From NCBI GenBank assembly GCA_934572465.1, contig CAKTLG010000007.1, positions 1 through 64,000 on the forward strand: 64,000 bases of DNA. The letters run 5' to 3'. Source of the stretch: an uncultured Oscillospiraceae bacterium (lineage in GTDB: Bacteria; Bacillota; Clostridia; Oscillospirales; Oscillospiraceae). This document shows, piece by piece, positions 7,909-15,179 of this stretch (its first letter is position 1; the number at the start of each line of letters is the position of its first letter). The position numbers and the translations under genes are program-made. The notes beneath the pieces were generated by a model that was given only the letters and a program-made list of their open reading frames with translations, was not told the DNA's origin and made no database searches.

Positions 7909-8910
7909 GTGGGCATCAAGGTACTGATCCCAGGCTTTCTCTCCACCATTCAGGATATGGGCCGGTGGGGGTATCAGGACAAGGGCGTTTCGCCATCCGG
8001 CGTTATGGACACGCACGCGGCCGCGCTTGCCAACACGCTCGTTTCGAATCCGGTAAGCGAAGGCGTGATTGAGGCCGCAATGGGCGGTATCCAGTTGGCA
8101 TTCGAGGAGTCGACCGTGATCGCTGTCTGCGGGGCCCGCACGGAGATCCTTGTCGACCGCAGGGCCGTCGGTATGAATACCGCCGTAACGGTAAGGCGTG
8201 GGCAAACGCTTTTCATCGGCCCCGCCGCCGCCGGAATGTGGGTTTATATCGCGTTTGCCGGCGGGCTTGACATCGCCCCAGTCATGAAAAGCGCCTCGAC
8301 AAATCTCAGTTTGCATCTCGGCGGCATGTGCGGCAGAAAGCTCAAGGCCGGCGATCAGATCGGCTTCCGGCAGCCGCGCTCCGCTCTGCCGAACCAGCGT
8401 CTGCGCCACTGTCCCGCGCCGCCTCTCCCCGCGCCGAACGCAGTCACGCCGATCCGCGTTATTCTCGGGCCGCAGGACGCCCGCTTCCCCCCCGATGTCG
8501 TCAGCAGACTTCTCAGCAGCCAGTATATCGTAACGCCGGAATCCAACCGGATGGGATATCGCCTGAGCGGCAGCACTGGGGGGCTGGGGTCCGGCTATGA
8601 CATCATCACCGACGGGATCACCTTTGGCTCCATACAGGTCCCCCCATCCGGAGAGCCGATCGTTATGATGGCCGACCACCAGACAACGGGCGGCTACGCT
8701 AAGATCGCGGCCGTCATCTCGGAGGATCTCCCCGTTCTCGCGCAATGCCGCCCCGGGTCGGCACTCCGATTCGCCGATATTTCCGTTGAAGATGCGCAGG
8801 CGCTGATCGCAGCACGCGCGCTTTATCTGGAAAGGCTTAGGAAAACATTTGAACGAGGAGAGTTGTATCTGTCGTTTGAAAGAAGGGGGGCGCTCGATAC
8901 ACCGCAGTGA
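7909..8910 (+). CDS. pxpC: 5-oxoprolinase subunit C (biotin-dependent carboxyltransferase family)
   Basis: A protein of about 333 residues of the allophanate hydrolase subunit 2 / KipA family. Marks are GFLSTIQDMGRWGYQDKG at the N-terminus, SGVMD, SNRMGYRLSG and PPSGEPIVMMADHQTTGGYAKI. The family normally starts MGIKV, which fits the GTG at 7909 with AAAGGAGG 10 bases upstream. An ATG at 7900 overlaps the pxpB stop (ATGA) but lies one base after that site. With PxpB it forms the catalytic part of the oxoprolinase. The next gene follows after a 143-base gap. Confidence 0.9.
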   Translation: MGIKVLIPGFLSTIQDMGRWGYQDKGVSPSGVMDTHAAALANTLVSNPVSEGVIEAAMGGIQLAFEESTVIAVCGARTEILVDRRAVGMNTAVTVRRGQTLFIGPAAAGMWVYIAFAGGLDIAPVMKSASTNLSLHLGGMCGRKLKAGDQIGFRQPRSALPNQRLRHCPAPPLPAPNAVTPIRVILGPQDARFPPDVVSRLLSSQYIVTPESNRMGYRLSGSTGGLGSGYDIITDGITFGSIQVPPSGEPIVMMADHQTTGGYAKIAAVISEDLPVLAQCRPGSALRFADISVEDAQALIAARALYLERLRKTFERGELYLSFERRGALDTPQ

Positions 8911-9053
8911 ACGTTCCCTTTCCCCGCAGCAGCCGGAGTAACCCTCTCTTTGCCGCCCCGCAGGCGACCCCAAGCAGTGCTGTTTCCCCGATTCCCAAGA
9001 AAGGAAAGTCCCAAAGCAAGCATACAAAGAGACAAAGAAAAGGAGAAAAAGAA

Positions 9054-10388
9054 ATGGAATACGGTTTTTTATGTTGCGTCCCCATCCTTGTCCTGATGAT
9101 CGGTGCAGTGATCACAAAGAAAATGCCGCAGATGCTGATGCTTGCCTCGTTCATCGGCTCGATCATCATATTCGGAAAAGGCTTCTTTACCGGCTGGATC
9201 GACATTATGTATGAAGCGCTGGCAAACGGCTCAGACCAGTATATCCTGCTGATCCTCGTCTGCTCCGGCGCAATGATCCGTCTGCTCGAAAAGTCCGGCG
9301 CGATGCTCGGCTTCAAAAACATGATCGCGCGGCTGGCAAAGAACGAGCACAAGGCCATGTTCTTCACCTGGCTGCTTGGCGTCATCATTTTTATCGACGA
9401 CTATCTCAATGCGCTTGCGGTCGCCTCCGCCATGCGCGGCATCACCGACAGCTATAAGATCCCCCGCGAACACCTTGCCTACACCGTCAATGTCGGCGGC
9501 GCCTGCGTCTGCGTTCTGATCCCGTTCAGCAGCTGGGCCGCCTTCGGTATCGGCACCTTCTCCGATTATGGATATACCTTTACCGACTATGTCAAGTCCA
9601 TTCCCTTCATGTTCTATCCCATCATTGCGCTGATCATCTGTCTGCTGCTCGGCCTCGGCGTCATCCCCAAACTTGGCGATATGAAGAAGGCCTATGAGCG
9701 TGTCCGCTCCGGCGGCCCCGTCCTTCCCGAAAGCGACGGCGTTGTCGAAGAAGAGCTGAGCACCGTCAAGCCCTCCTCCCCTCTGAACTTCATCATCCCG
9801 ATGGTCGTGCTCGTTGTTACGATGCTTCTTTTTGACAACGAGCTGATCCACGGCATGATCGCCGCTCTTGTTGCGCAGGCCATCCTCTACATTGCGCAGA
9901 AAATGATGAACCTCCGTGAATTCATGGACAATCTGCTTGAGGGCGCATATTCCATGGCCAGCGTCTGCTTTGTTGTCGTCCTTTCGTTCATGATGACCGC
10001 CGTCAACACTCACCTTGGCTTTTCCGATTACGTTATCAGCATCCTCAACGGCGTCGTCCCCGCCGTCGTTCTGCCGCTGGTCGCCTTCCTGATGGTCGCC
10101 CTGATTGCATTTGCGACCGGCTGCTTCTGGCCGCTCGTAGTCATCGTCTCTCCCATCTTCATTCCGATGGCCGTCTCACTGAACGTCAATCACTATCTGG
10201 TCATTGCCGCGATGATGTCCGGCATCGCTTTCGGCAGCCAGTGCTGCATGTATTCCGACGCCGTCTTTATGACCGCGGCCGGTACGGGCGTCAATAACGT
10301 TACGCAGATCCGCGCGATCGCTCCTTATGCCATCATAGGCGTTGCCATTTCGTCCGTTCTGTTCGTTGCAGCCGCAGCGATCCTTTAA
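9054..10388 (+). CDS. NhaC-like Na+/H+ antiporter family carrier
   Basis: A 444-residue integral membrane protein with about eleven or twelve hydrophobic segments and a charged loop near residues 205-240. The pattern (MLASFIGSIIIFGKG, GVIIFIDDYLNALAVASAMRGITD, FGSQCCMYSDAVFMTAAGT) is that of NhaC-type sodium/proton antiporters and related organic-acid or amino-acid carriers. The open frame reaches back to 8907, but only the ATG at 9054 has a site (AAGGAG). It lies between the oxoprolinase genes and an amidohydrolase, so uptake of pyroglutamate or a related compound is a reasonable inference. The family name alone does not prove that substrate. Confidence 0.75.
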   Translation: MEYGFLCCVPILVLMIGAVITKKMPQMLMLASFIGSIIIFGKGFFTGWIDIMYEALANGSDQYILLILVCSGAMIRLLEKSGAMLGFKNMIARLAKNEHKAMFFTWLLGVIIFIDDYLNALAVASAMRGITDSYKIPREHLAYTVNVGGACVCVLIPFSSWAAFGIGTFSDYGYTFTDYVKSIPFMFYPIIALIICLLLGLGVIPKLGDMKKAYERVRSGGPVLPESDGVVEEELSTVKPSSPLNFIIPMVVLVVTMLLFDNELIHGMIAALVAQAILYIAQKMMNLREFMDNLLEGAYSMASVCFVVVLSFMMTAVNTHLGFSDYVISILNGVVPAVVLPLVAFLMVALIAFATGCFWPLVVIVSPIFIPMAVSLNVNHYLVIAAMMSGIAFGSQCCMYSDAVFMTAAGTGVNNVTQIRAIAPYAIIGVAISSVLFVAAAAIL

Positions 10389-10424
10389 AGAGCCCATCAA
10401 AGACATACAAAAGGAGGCACAAAA

Positions 10425-12053
10425 ATGTTTGCTGATTACTTACTGAAAAGCAATGCCGTATACGACTGCATTGGCTCCGAGCCCTTTTCCGGCAGCGTTG
10501 CCGTCAAGGGCAACACCATTCTCAAGGTCTATCACGACGGCGATCACGTTGATTGCATCGGTCCTAACACCAACGTCATAGAACTCGGCGACAAGATGCT
10601 CATGCCCGGCTTTGTGGATGCCCACGTTCATTACTTCATGGGCGGAATGTTCGGCAGCAAATACGTCTGCAATGATATCGTCAATTCCAAATCCGAAGCG
10701 GAATGCGTCGCTATGATCAAGAAGTTCGCGGACGAAAATCCCGATCTGGACAGGATCATCGGCCTCGGCTGGTTTCCCTCCTACTGGAACGATGCGCCCG
10801 CTCCGGACAAGCGATCGATCGATGCCGTCCTTCCCGACCGCCCTGTCTACCTGATCAGCGCCGACATCCACACCTTCTGGTGCAACAGCAAGGCTCTGGA
10901 GGAATGCGGCTATTATCCCGACATGCCCATTGCCAGCGGCGAGATCGGCACCTTCGAAAACGGTGAGATGAACGGAATGCTCTATGAACCGGACGCTTAC
11001 CAGCTCGCTATGAATAAGGTCATGGAGCTTCCTGTCGACAAGATGAAGGCGCTGCACAAGGAATTCCTGCAGCATATCGCCGCCTGCGGCATCACGACCA
11101 TCAGTGAAATGACTGCAAACGGCTATAACGATACCACCTTGCGCAACTTCCGCATCATCAAGGAGCTTGAACAGGAGGGCGATCTGACCGCACGTCTGCA
11201 CCTCTACACAAGGCTCGCCGACTGCACCGACTTCTCCACGGCGCTGGAATACAAGAAAGAGTTCTGCTCTCCCAAGCTGAAAATGCAGGGCATCAAGGGC
11301 TTCATTGACGGTGTTGCCTCCACCTTCACTGCGCTGACGCTCGAGCCCTACAGCGACCGCCCCGACACCTGCGGCATCGGAGTTCCCCTCCGCCCCAAGG
11401 AGGAGCTTCAGAAGTCCGTCACCGCCGCAAATGCGGCCGGCTTCCAGGTCCGCATCCACTGCATTTCCGACGGCGCCGTCCGCATGGCTCTGGATCTGTA
11501 CGAGGGATCGCAAAAGGCCAATGGCAAAAACACCTACAAGAACGCCGTAGAGCACATTGAGAACATCAATCCGAACGATATCCCCCGCTTCAAGCAGCTC
11601 AACGTCATCCCCTCCATGCAGCCGATGCATCTGCTGCTCGACGCTGACGAGCAGGTCAGCCGCATGGGACCCGAACGCGTAAAATACGAGTGGGCGTTCA
11701 AGTCGATCCTCGACGCAGGCGGCCGTCTCGCCTTCGGCACGGACTACCCCGTCGTCGACTTCGATCCTTTCCCCACGATCTACGCCGCTGTGACCAGGAA
11801 GAATCTGGATGGCACGCCCGCTTCACAGAACGAGTGGGAATGCCTCAGCCTTGAGCAGACGCTGAAGGCCTATACGATCGACGCCGCCAACACCTACGAC
11901 CGCGAGAATGATCTCGGCACGCTGGAGAGCGGCAAGCTCGCGGATCTGATCGTCATCGACAAGAACATGTTCGCCATCGACCCCGCAGAAATCCTCAACT
12001 GCTCTGTTGAAATGACGATGATGGACGGCAAGATCATCTTCCAGCGTTCCTGA
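10425..12053 (+). CDS. Amidohydrolase family protein (YtcJ-like, Amidohydro_3)
   Basis: A 542-residue metal-dependent hydrolase. The N-terminal composite domain leads into the metal site DAHVHYF near residue 66, then IHCISDGA in the second half and GTDYPVVDFDP as the conserved Asp, with EIGTLESGKLADLIV-like sequence closing the N/C beta sandwich. These are the marks of the Amidohydro_3 group of cytoplasmic hydrolases acting on N-acyl or cyclic amide bonds. Placement after oxoprolinase and a carrier suggests it releases amino acid or pyroglutamate from an imported conjugate. AGGAGG precedes the ATG, and two hairpins follow the gene. Confidence 0.85.
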   Translation: MFADYLLKSNAVYDCIGSEPFSGSVAVKGNTILKVYHDGDHVDCIGPNTNVIELGDKMLMPGFVDAHVHYFMGGMFGSKYVCNDIVNSKSEAECVAMIKKFADENPDLDRIIGLGWFPSYWNDAPAPDKRSIDAVLPDRPVYLISADIHTFWCNSKALEECGYYPDMPIASGEIGTFENGEMNGMLYEPDAYQLAMNKVMELPVDKMKALHKEFLQHIAACGITTISEMTANGYNDTTLRNFRIIKELEQEGDLTARLHLYTRLADCTDFSTALEYKKEFCSPKLKMQGIKGFIDGVASTFTALTLEPYSDRPDTCGIGVPLRPKEELQKSVTAANAAGFQVRIHCISDGAVRMALDLYEGSQKANGKNTYKNAVEHIENINPNDIPRFKQLNVIPSMQPMHLLLDADEQVSRMGPERVKYEWAFKSILDAGGRLAFGTDYPVVDFDPFPTIYAAVTRKNLDGTPASQNEWECLSLEQTLKAYTIDAANTYDRENDLGTLESGKLADLIVIDKNMFAIDPAEILNCSVEMTMMDGKIIFQRS

Positions 12054-12129
12054 TCGAAAGATCCCGCAGCCGGCTATTTCCCCGCCCCGATCTCCCGCGG
12101 AGCGGGTGGTCTACGCATCCCCTGTAAAA

Positions 12130-12171
12130 GCATGATCCGGATCGTGCCGCAAGGCATGGTCCGGATCATGC
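12130..12171 (+). repeat. Large imperfect inverted repeat after the amidohydrolase
   Basis: Two 19-base arms (12130-12148 and 12153-12171), differing at two positions, with a GCAA loop form a long hairpin. No T run follows, so it may stabilise the 3' end of the operon mRNA, or it may be a trace of a small repeat element. Confidence 0.5.
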
Positions 12172-12186
12172 CGCATACCGTTCTGG

Positions 12187-12218
12187 GCGGCCCCTGTCGG
12201 CGGGGCCGCTCTCTTTTG
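12187..12218 (+). terminator. Rho-independent terminator of the oxoproline operon
   Basis: An 8-base GC stem (12187-12194 with 12202-12209) with a 7-base loop is followed by TCTCTTTT. It is the end of the transcript from pxpA to the amidohydrolase. Confidence 0.75.
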
Positions 12219-12243
12219 CCCGCCGCCCCGCCGCATCCAACGC

Positions 12244-12272
12244 TTGCGCTGCGGCGGATATCCGTATATAAT
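12244..12272 (+). promoter_or_regulatory. Promoter of the LytTR two-component operon
   Basis: TTGCGC (12244-12249) and TATAAT (12267-12272) are 17 bases apart and about 34 bases ahead of the response-regulator start. The -10 is perfect and the -35 is weak. Confidence 0.65.
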
Positions 12273-12305
12273 ATTGTCAAAATGCGGCGAAGGGAGGGCA
12301 AAACG

Positions 12306-13031
12306 ATGCTCAAAATAGCCATCTGCGACGACGACGCGAGAGATCGGGAACGTATCGCAGAGGATCTGCGCGCCTACGTGGCCGCGCACTGCGGACACGG
12401 CATCGAGTCCGCGGTCTACCCCTCCGCCTTCTCGATGCTGGACGCCTTTGACAAAACCGGCTGTCCGGACATCGCCCTGCTGGATATCTGTATGCCCGGT
12501 ATGCTGGGGACGGAGCTGGCACGGGACATCCTCCGGTGCAGCGAAAGCACGGACATCATCTTTCTGACGACCAGCTCGGATTACGCCGTGGACGCCTTCT
12601 CGCTCCACGCCGCGGACTATATCCAAAAGCCGTACACACGGGAGAAATTCAACGCCGCGCTGGACCGTGTGATCGCCATGCGGCAGGAACGGACGTGGCT
12701 CCTGCTGCCCTGCGAGGGCGAGCTGCACCGCATCGCGCTGGAGGACATCCTGTACATAGAGACCGTCGACAAGCACCGCATCTTCGCGCTGGCCGACGGC
12801 AAAAGGCTGACGGCGCGGCTGTCCGCCGCCCAGCTGCAGGACTGTCTCGCCGGAAGGCGCGGCATGGTCATGTGCGGGGCCTCCTATGCCGTAAATCTTG
12901 CTCACGTCCGCTGCTTCTCCGGCACGGATCTCATCATGGACGGCGGCGAGCGCATCCCCGTCCCGCGCCGGCTGCGCTTGCAGATCCGGCAGGCATACTT
13001 CGATTTCTATTTGGAGGAGGTCAAGGGCTGA
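12306..13031 (+). CDS. LytTR-family response regulator (AgrA-like)
   Basis: A 241-residue regulator. The receiver domain spans residues 1-120, with acidic pocket CDDDARD and phosphoacceptor Asp in ALLDICMPGM; Thr and Lys of the active site are in FLTTSSDYAVDAF and QKPYT. The C-terminal LytTR DNA-binding domain follows (LEDILYIETVDKHRIFAL, then CGASYAVNLAHVRCF). GAAGGGAGG precedes the ATG at 12306. It overlaps the kinase gene by one base (TGATG), so the two are translated together. Targets probably include a nearby promoter or its own, but no clear LytTR repeat pair was found here. Confidence 0.88.
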   Translation: MLKIAICDDDARDRERIAEDLRAYVAAHCGHGIESAVYPSAFSMLDAFDKTGCPDIALLDICMPGMLGTELARDILRCSESTDIIFLTTSSDYAVDAFSLHAADYIQKPYTREKFNAALDRVIAMRQERTWLLLPCEGELHRIALEDILYIETVDKHRIFALADGKRLTARLSAAQLQDCLAGRRGMVMCGASYAVNLAHVRCFSGTDLIMDGGERIPVPRRLRLQIRQAYFDFYLEEVKG

Positions 13032-14314
13032 TGACGGACCCCCGCTATATCGGAACGATCCTCTATGTGAGCCTGTCGATCTACGCAGCGCTGCTGGCCG
13101 CCGGTCTTCTGATGCAGGAGCGGCGGTATCCCGTCAAAAAGACGGCGCTGCTGTGGGGCGCGGAGGGGCTCATCCTGCTGCTGGACATATATCTGTGCTT
13201 TGGCCTTCTGCCAACGCCGCTGCGGCTGCCGGTATCGCTGGGCGTCGGCTTTCTCAGCTATGCCGGCATCTTTATCGCCGTATCCGCGGACGGCTTCTGG
13301 AAGAAGGTCTACCTGCTCATCACGCTTTTCTGCGTGTGCTGCATCTCCTGGTCCGGCGGCCTTTATCTGTGCTATCTTCTGCTGCCGGACAGTCCGGCGG
13401 CGGTCAGGTACCTTGTGCGCACCGCGCTCCATCTCATCACGGCGCTGCCGCTGCTGATCGCCTATCACGCCTACGGCCGCCCGCTGTTCCGCGAGGTCAG
13501 CGGCTTTCAAAAGCGGAGCTGGCAGACGCTGAGCATCGTCTCCGGCATCTATCTTCTCCTGTTCGCCGCGCTCATGTCAAGGATCCGGCTCGACAACGGG
13601 ATCGATCCGGACACGCTGCTCGTCTTCTGCGTTGCGGTATGCAGCTTCGCATCCGTAAGCGTTCTGAGCGTCAGCAACATCTTCCATATGCGCAAGGAGG
13701 CGCGCGAAGCGCTGATCCGGCAAAAGGTGGAATACCTGACGGACTATGTGGAGACCGTTGCCAGAGCGGCGCAGGAGAGCCGCCGCATCCGCCACGACAA
13801 GCGCCATCACGACGCCTGCATCGCCGCCATGGCGCGCGCCGGAGACACCGGCGGCATACTGGACTATCTCGAGCAGGAGAAGGAGCACGCGGAAAGCTTT
13901 CCGTCCTGGTGCCCGCATATCATGGTCAACGAGATCCTCAGCTCCTATGCCGGTAAGTCGAAGGAGGCTGGCGTAGATTTCAGCGCACAGGCCGACACCC
14001 CCGCGCAGTCCGACGTGGCCGACGTGGACTTTGTCGCTATCCTTGCAAACCTGCTGGAAAACGCGCTCAATGCCTGCTGCATCGGGGCAGCCGGCGCCGG
14101 CCCCATCCGCGTCCGCATCCGGAATGTCGGCAAAAAAACGGTCATTGCGGTGAGCAATCCCTGTCCCTCCGGCCTGAAGCTGGAAAACGACCTGCCCGCC
14201 GCGCGGAGCACCGGCATCGACAGCATCGTTTCCTCCGCCGCCCGATACCAGGGGGAGGTCCGCTACCAGCTCGAATCCGGCGTCTGCACCGCCTGCGTCA
14301 TTCTCAATCCATAA
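13031..14314 (+). CDS. AgrC-like sensor histidine kinase
   Basis: A 427-residue membrane kinase with about six N-terminal membrane helices up to residue 205, then a coiled coil, a phosphoacceptor region with RRIRHDKRHHDACI near residue 256, and a HATPase domain with N-box NLLENALNAC. This is the HPK10 layout of AgrC and related peptide-sensing kinases. No extracytoplasmic sensor domain is present, so the membrane domain should receive the signal. I found no AgrB or AgrD homologue beside it, so a peptide made elsewhere, or another signal, is likely. It is the partner of the LytTR regulator that it overlaps. Confidence 0.85.
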   Translation: MTDPRYIGTILYVSLSIYAALLAAGLLMQERRYPVKKTALLWGAEGLILLLDIYLCFGLLPTPLRLPVSLGVGFLSYAGIFIAVSADGFWKKVYLLITLFCVCCISWSGGLYLCYLLLPDSPAAVRYLVRTALHLITALPLLIAYHAYGRPLFREVSGFQKRSWQTLSIVSGIYLLLFAALMSRIRLDNGIDPDTLLVFCVAVCSFASVSVLSVSNIFHMRKEAREALIRQKVEYLTDYVETVARAAQESRRIRHDKRHHDACIAAMARAGDTGGILDYLEQEKEHAESFPSWCPHIMVNEILSSYAGKSKEAGVDFSAQADTPAQSDVADVDFVAILANLLENALNACCIGAAGAGPIRVRIRNVGKKTVIAVSNPCPSGLKLENDLPAARSTGIDSIVSSAARYQGEVRYQLESGVCTACVILNP

Positions 14315-14330
14315 CCCCGCACAACTGCTG

Positions 14331-14359
14331 AAGACCGCCTTCGGGCGGTCTTTCTTTTT
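14331..14359 (+). terminator. Rho-independent terminator after the AgrC-like kinase
   Basis: Perfect 9-base stem (AAGACCGCC, 14331-14339, with 14344-14352), TTCG tetraloop, then TCTTTTT. It separates the two-component operon from the STAS/phosphatase cluster. Confidence 0.9.
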
Positions 14360-14371
14360 CCGGCAACCAAT

Positions 14372-14391
14372 TTGGAACGCAAAGCGTCCAA
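14372..14391. promoter_or_regulatory. Possible operator palindrome ahead of the partner-switch cluster
   Basis: TTGGAACGC and GCGTCCAA face each other across AAA just after the terminator and about 135 bases ahead of the first gene of the STAS/phosphatase cluster. The arms are imperfect. No convincing sigma-A promoter is visible between here and 14528, so another sigma factor may be used. Confidence 0.3.
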
Positions 14392-14527
14392 TTTCGGCAT
14401 TTTCCCCCAATCGGGCTGCCGCTGTGCTATCGTTTTGATGTTTGTAAGGAAGGCTGCCGCCGATATATGCCGGAAGCGCCGCCCGCCGGAGATCTGCGGC
14501 CGGCGGCGCACAGAAAGGACATTTTCT

Positions 14528-14809
14528 ATGAACTGGCCCTGGAAAAAGAAAAAGCTCTCCTTTGCGGAGGCCGCGAGGTTCAACTGGGAAGCGGACACCA
14601 ACGCAGAGCTGCGGCAAAAGCTCAGCGAGCTGGCAAAGCAATACCCGACGCTGCGGGAAAGCGAATACAGAGAAAAGCTGCTGCAGCTGTTTCGGGCGCA
14701 GGGGCTGGATCTTGACGCAGAGCAGCTGGACATGCTGCTGCTCCTGCGGCAGAAAACGGACCAGATGCTGCTCGACCGCAAGGCGGACAGCCAGCAGAAC
14801 GCGACATAG
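14528..14809 (+). CDS. Small charged helical protein heading the partner-switch cluster
   Basis: A 93-residue protein starting MNWPWKKKK and continuing as almost pure alpha helix with heptad-like Leu spacing (LRQKLSELAKQYP, LDLDAEQLDMLLLLRQKTDQML). It has no membrane segment and no family I recognise. AGAAAGGAC lies 8 bases ahead of the ATG at 14528; the longer open frame to 14372 has no site. It lies 48 bases ahead of the STAS gene on the same strand, so it may be an adaptor of the phosphatase system. That role is inference from position. Confidence 0.55.
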   Translation: MNWPWKKKKLSFAEAARFNWEADTNAELRQKLSELAKQYPTLRESEYREKLLQLFRAQGLDLDAEQLDMLLLLRQKTDQMLLDRKADSQQNAT

Positions 14810-14857
14810 GCCCCGGCCGGTTCGCGGCAGAAAAACATCTTGATGTGGAGGTACACG

Positions 14858-15154
14858 ATGAACATTCAAAAAACGGTAAGCGGAACGACTCTGGCGGTGG
14901 CGCTGGAGGGACGTCTGGACACGACGACCTCGCCGAAGCTGGAGGAGGATCTTCGCAGCAGCATCGAGGGCGTCGCCAGTTTGGAGTTTGACCTTGAAAA
15001 GCTGGAGTACATCTCCTCCGCCGGTCTCCGCGTGCTGCTGGCGATGCAGAAGATCATGAACAAGCAGGGCAGGATGCTGCTCAGGAATGTAAACGAGTCC
15101 GTCATGGAGGTATTTGAGGTCACGGGCTTTGCCGACATTTTGAGCATCGAGTGA
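14858..15154 (+). CDS. STAS-domain anti-sigma factor antagonist
   Basis: A 98-residue single STAS domain of the SpoIIAA/RsbV type. The strand-helix core LEYISSAGLRVLL holds the expected phosphoserine (Ser54, aligned with DSTG in RsbV). In known systems an HATPase-type kinase phosphorylates this Ser and a PP2C phosphatase removes the phosphate, switching the partner that the STAS protein binds. GTGGAGG lies 7 bases ahead of the ATG at 14858. It lies 25 bases before a gene carrying both the phosphatase and a kinase-type domain, so it is the likely substrate of that protein. Confidence 0.88.
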   Translation: MNIQKTVSGTTLAVALEGRLDTTTSPKLEEDLRSSIEGVASLEFDLEKLEYISSAGLRVLLAMQKIMNKQGRMLLRNVNESVMEVFEVTGFADILSIE

Positions 15155-15179
15155 GCTTTCTTTTGAGAGGAGGCCGGCT

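Noticed and set aside
8907..9053. Longer N-terminus for the NhaC-like carrier
   Set aside because: The first 49 codons encode a basic, Ser/Pro-rich stretch with no family similarity, while the ATG at 9054 has AAGGAG and a normal membrane start.
12149..12219. Possible riboswitch between the amidohydrolase and LytTR genes
   Set aside because: The structures are a long inverted repeat and a simple terminator that belong to the end of the upstream operon.
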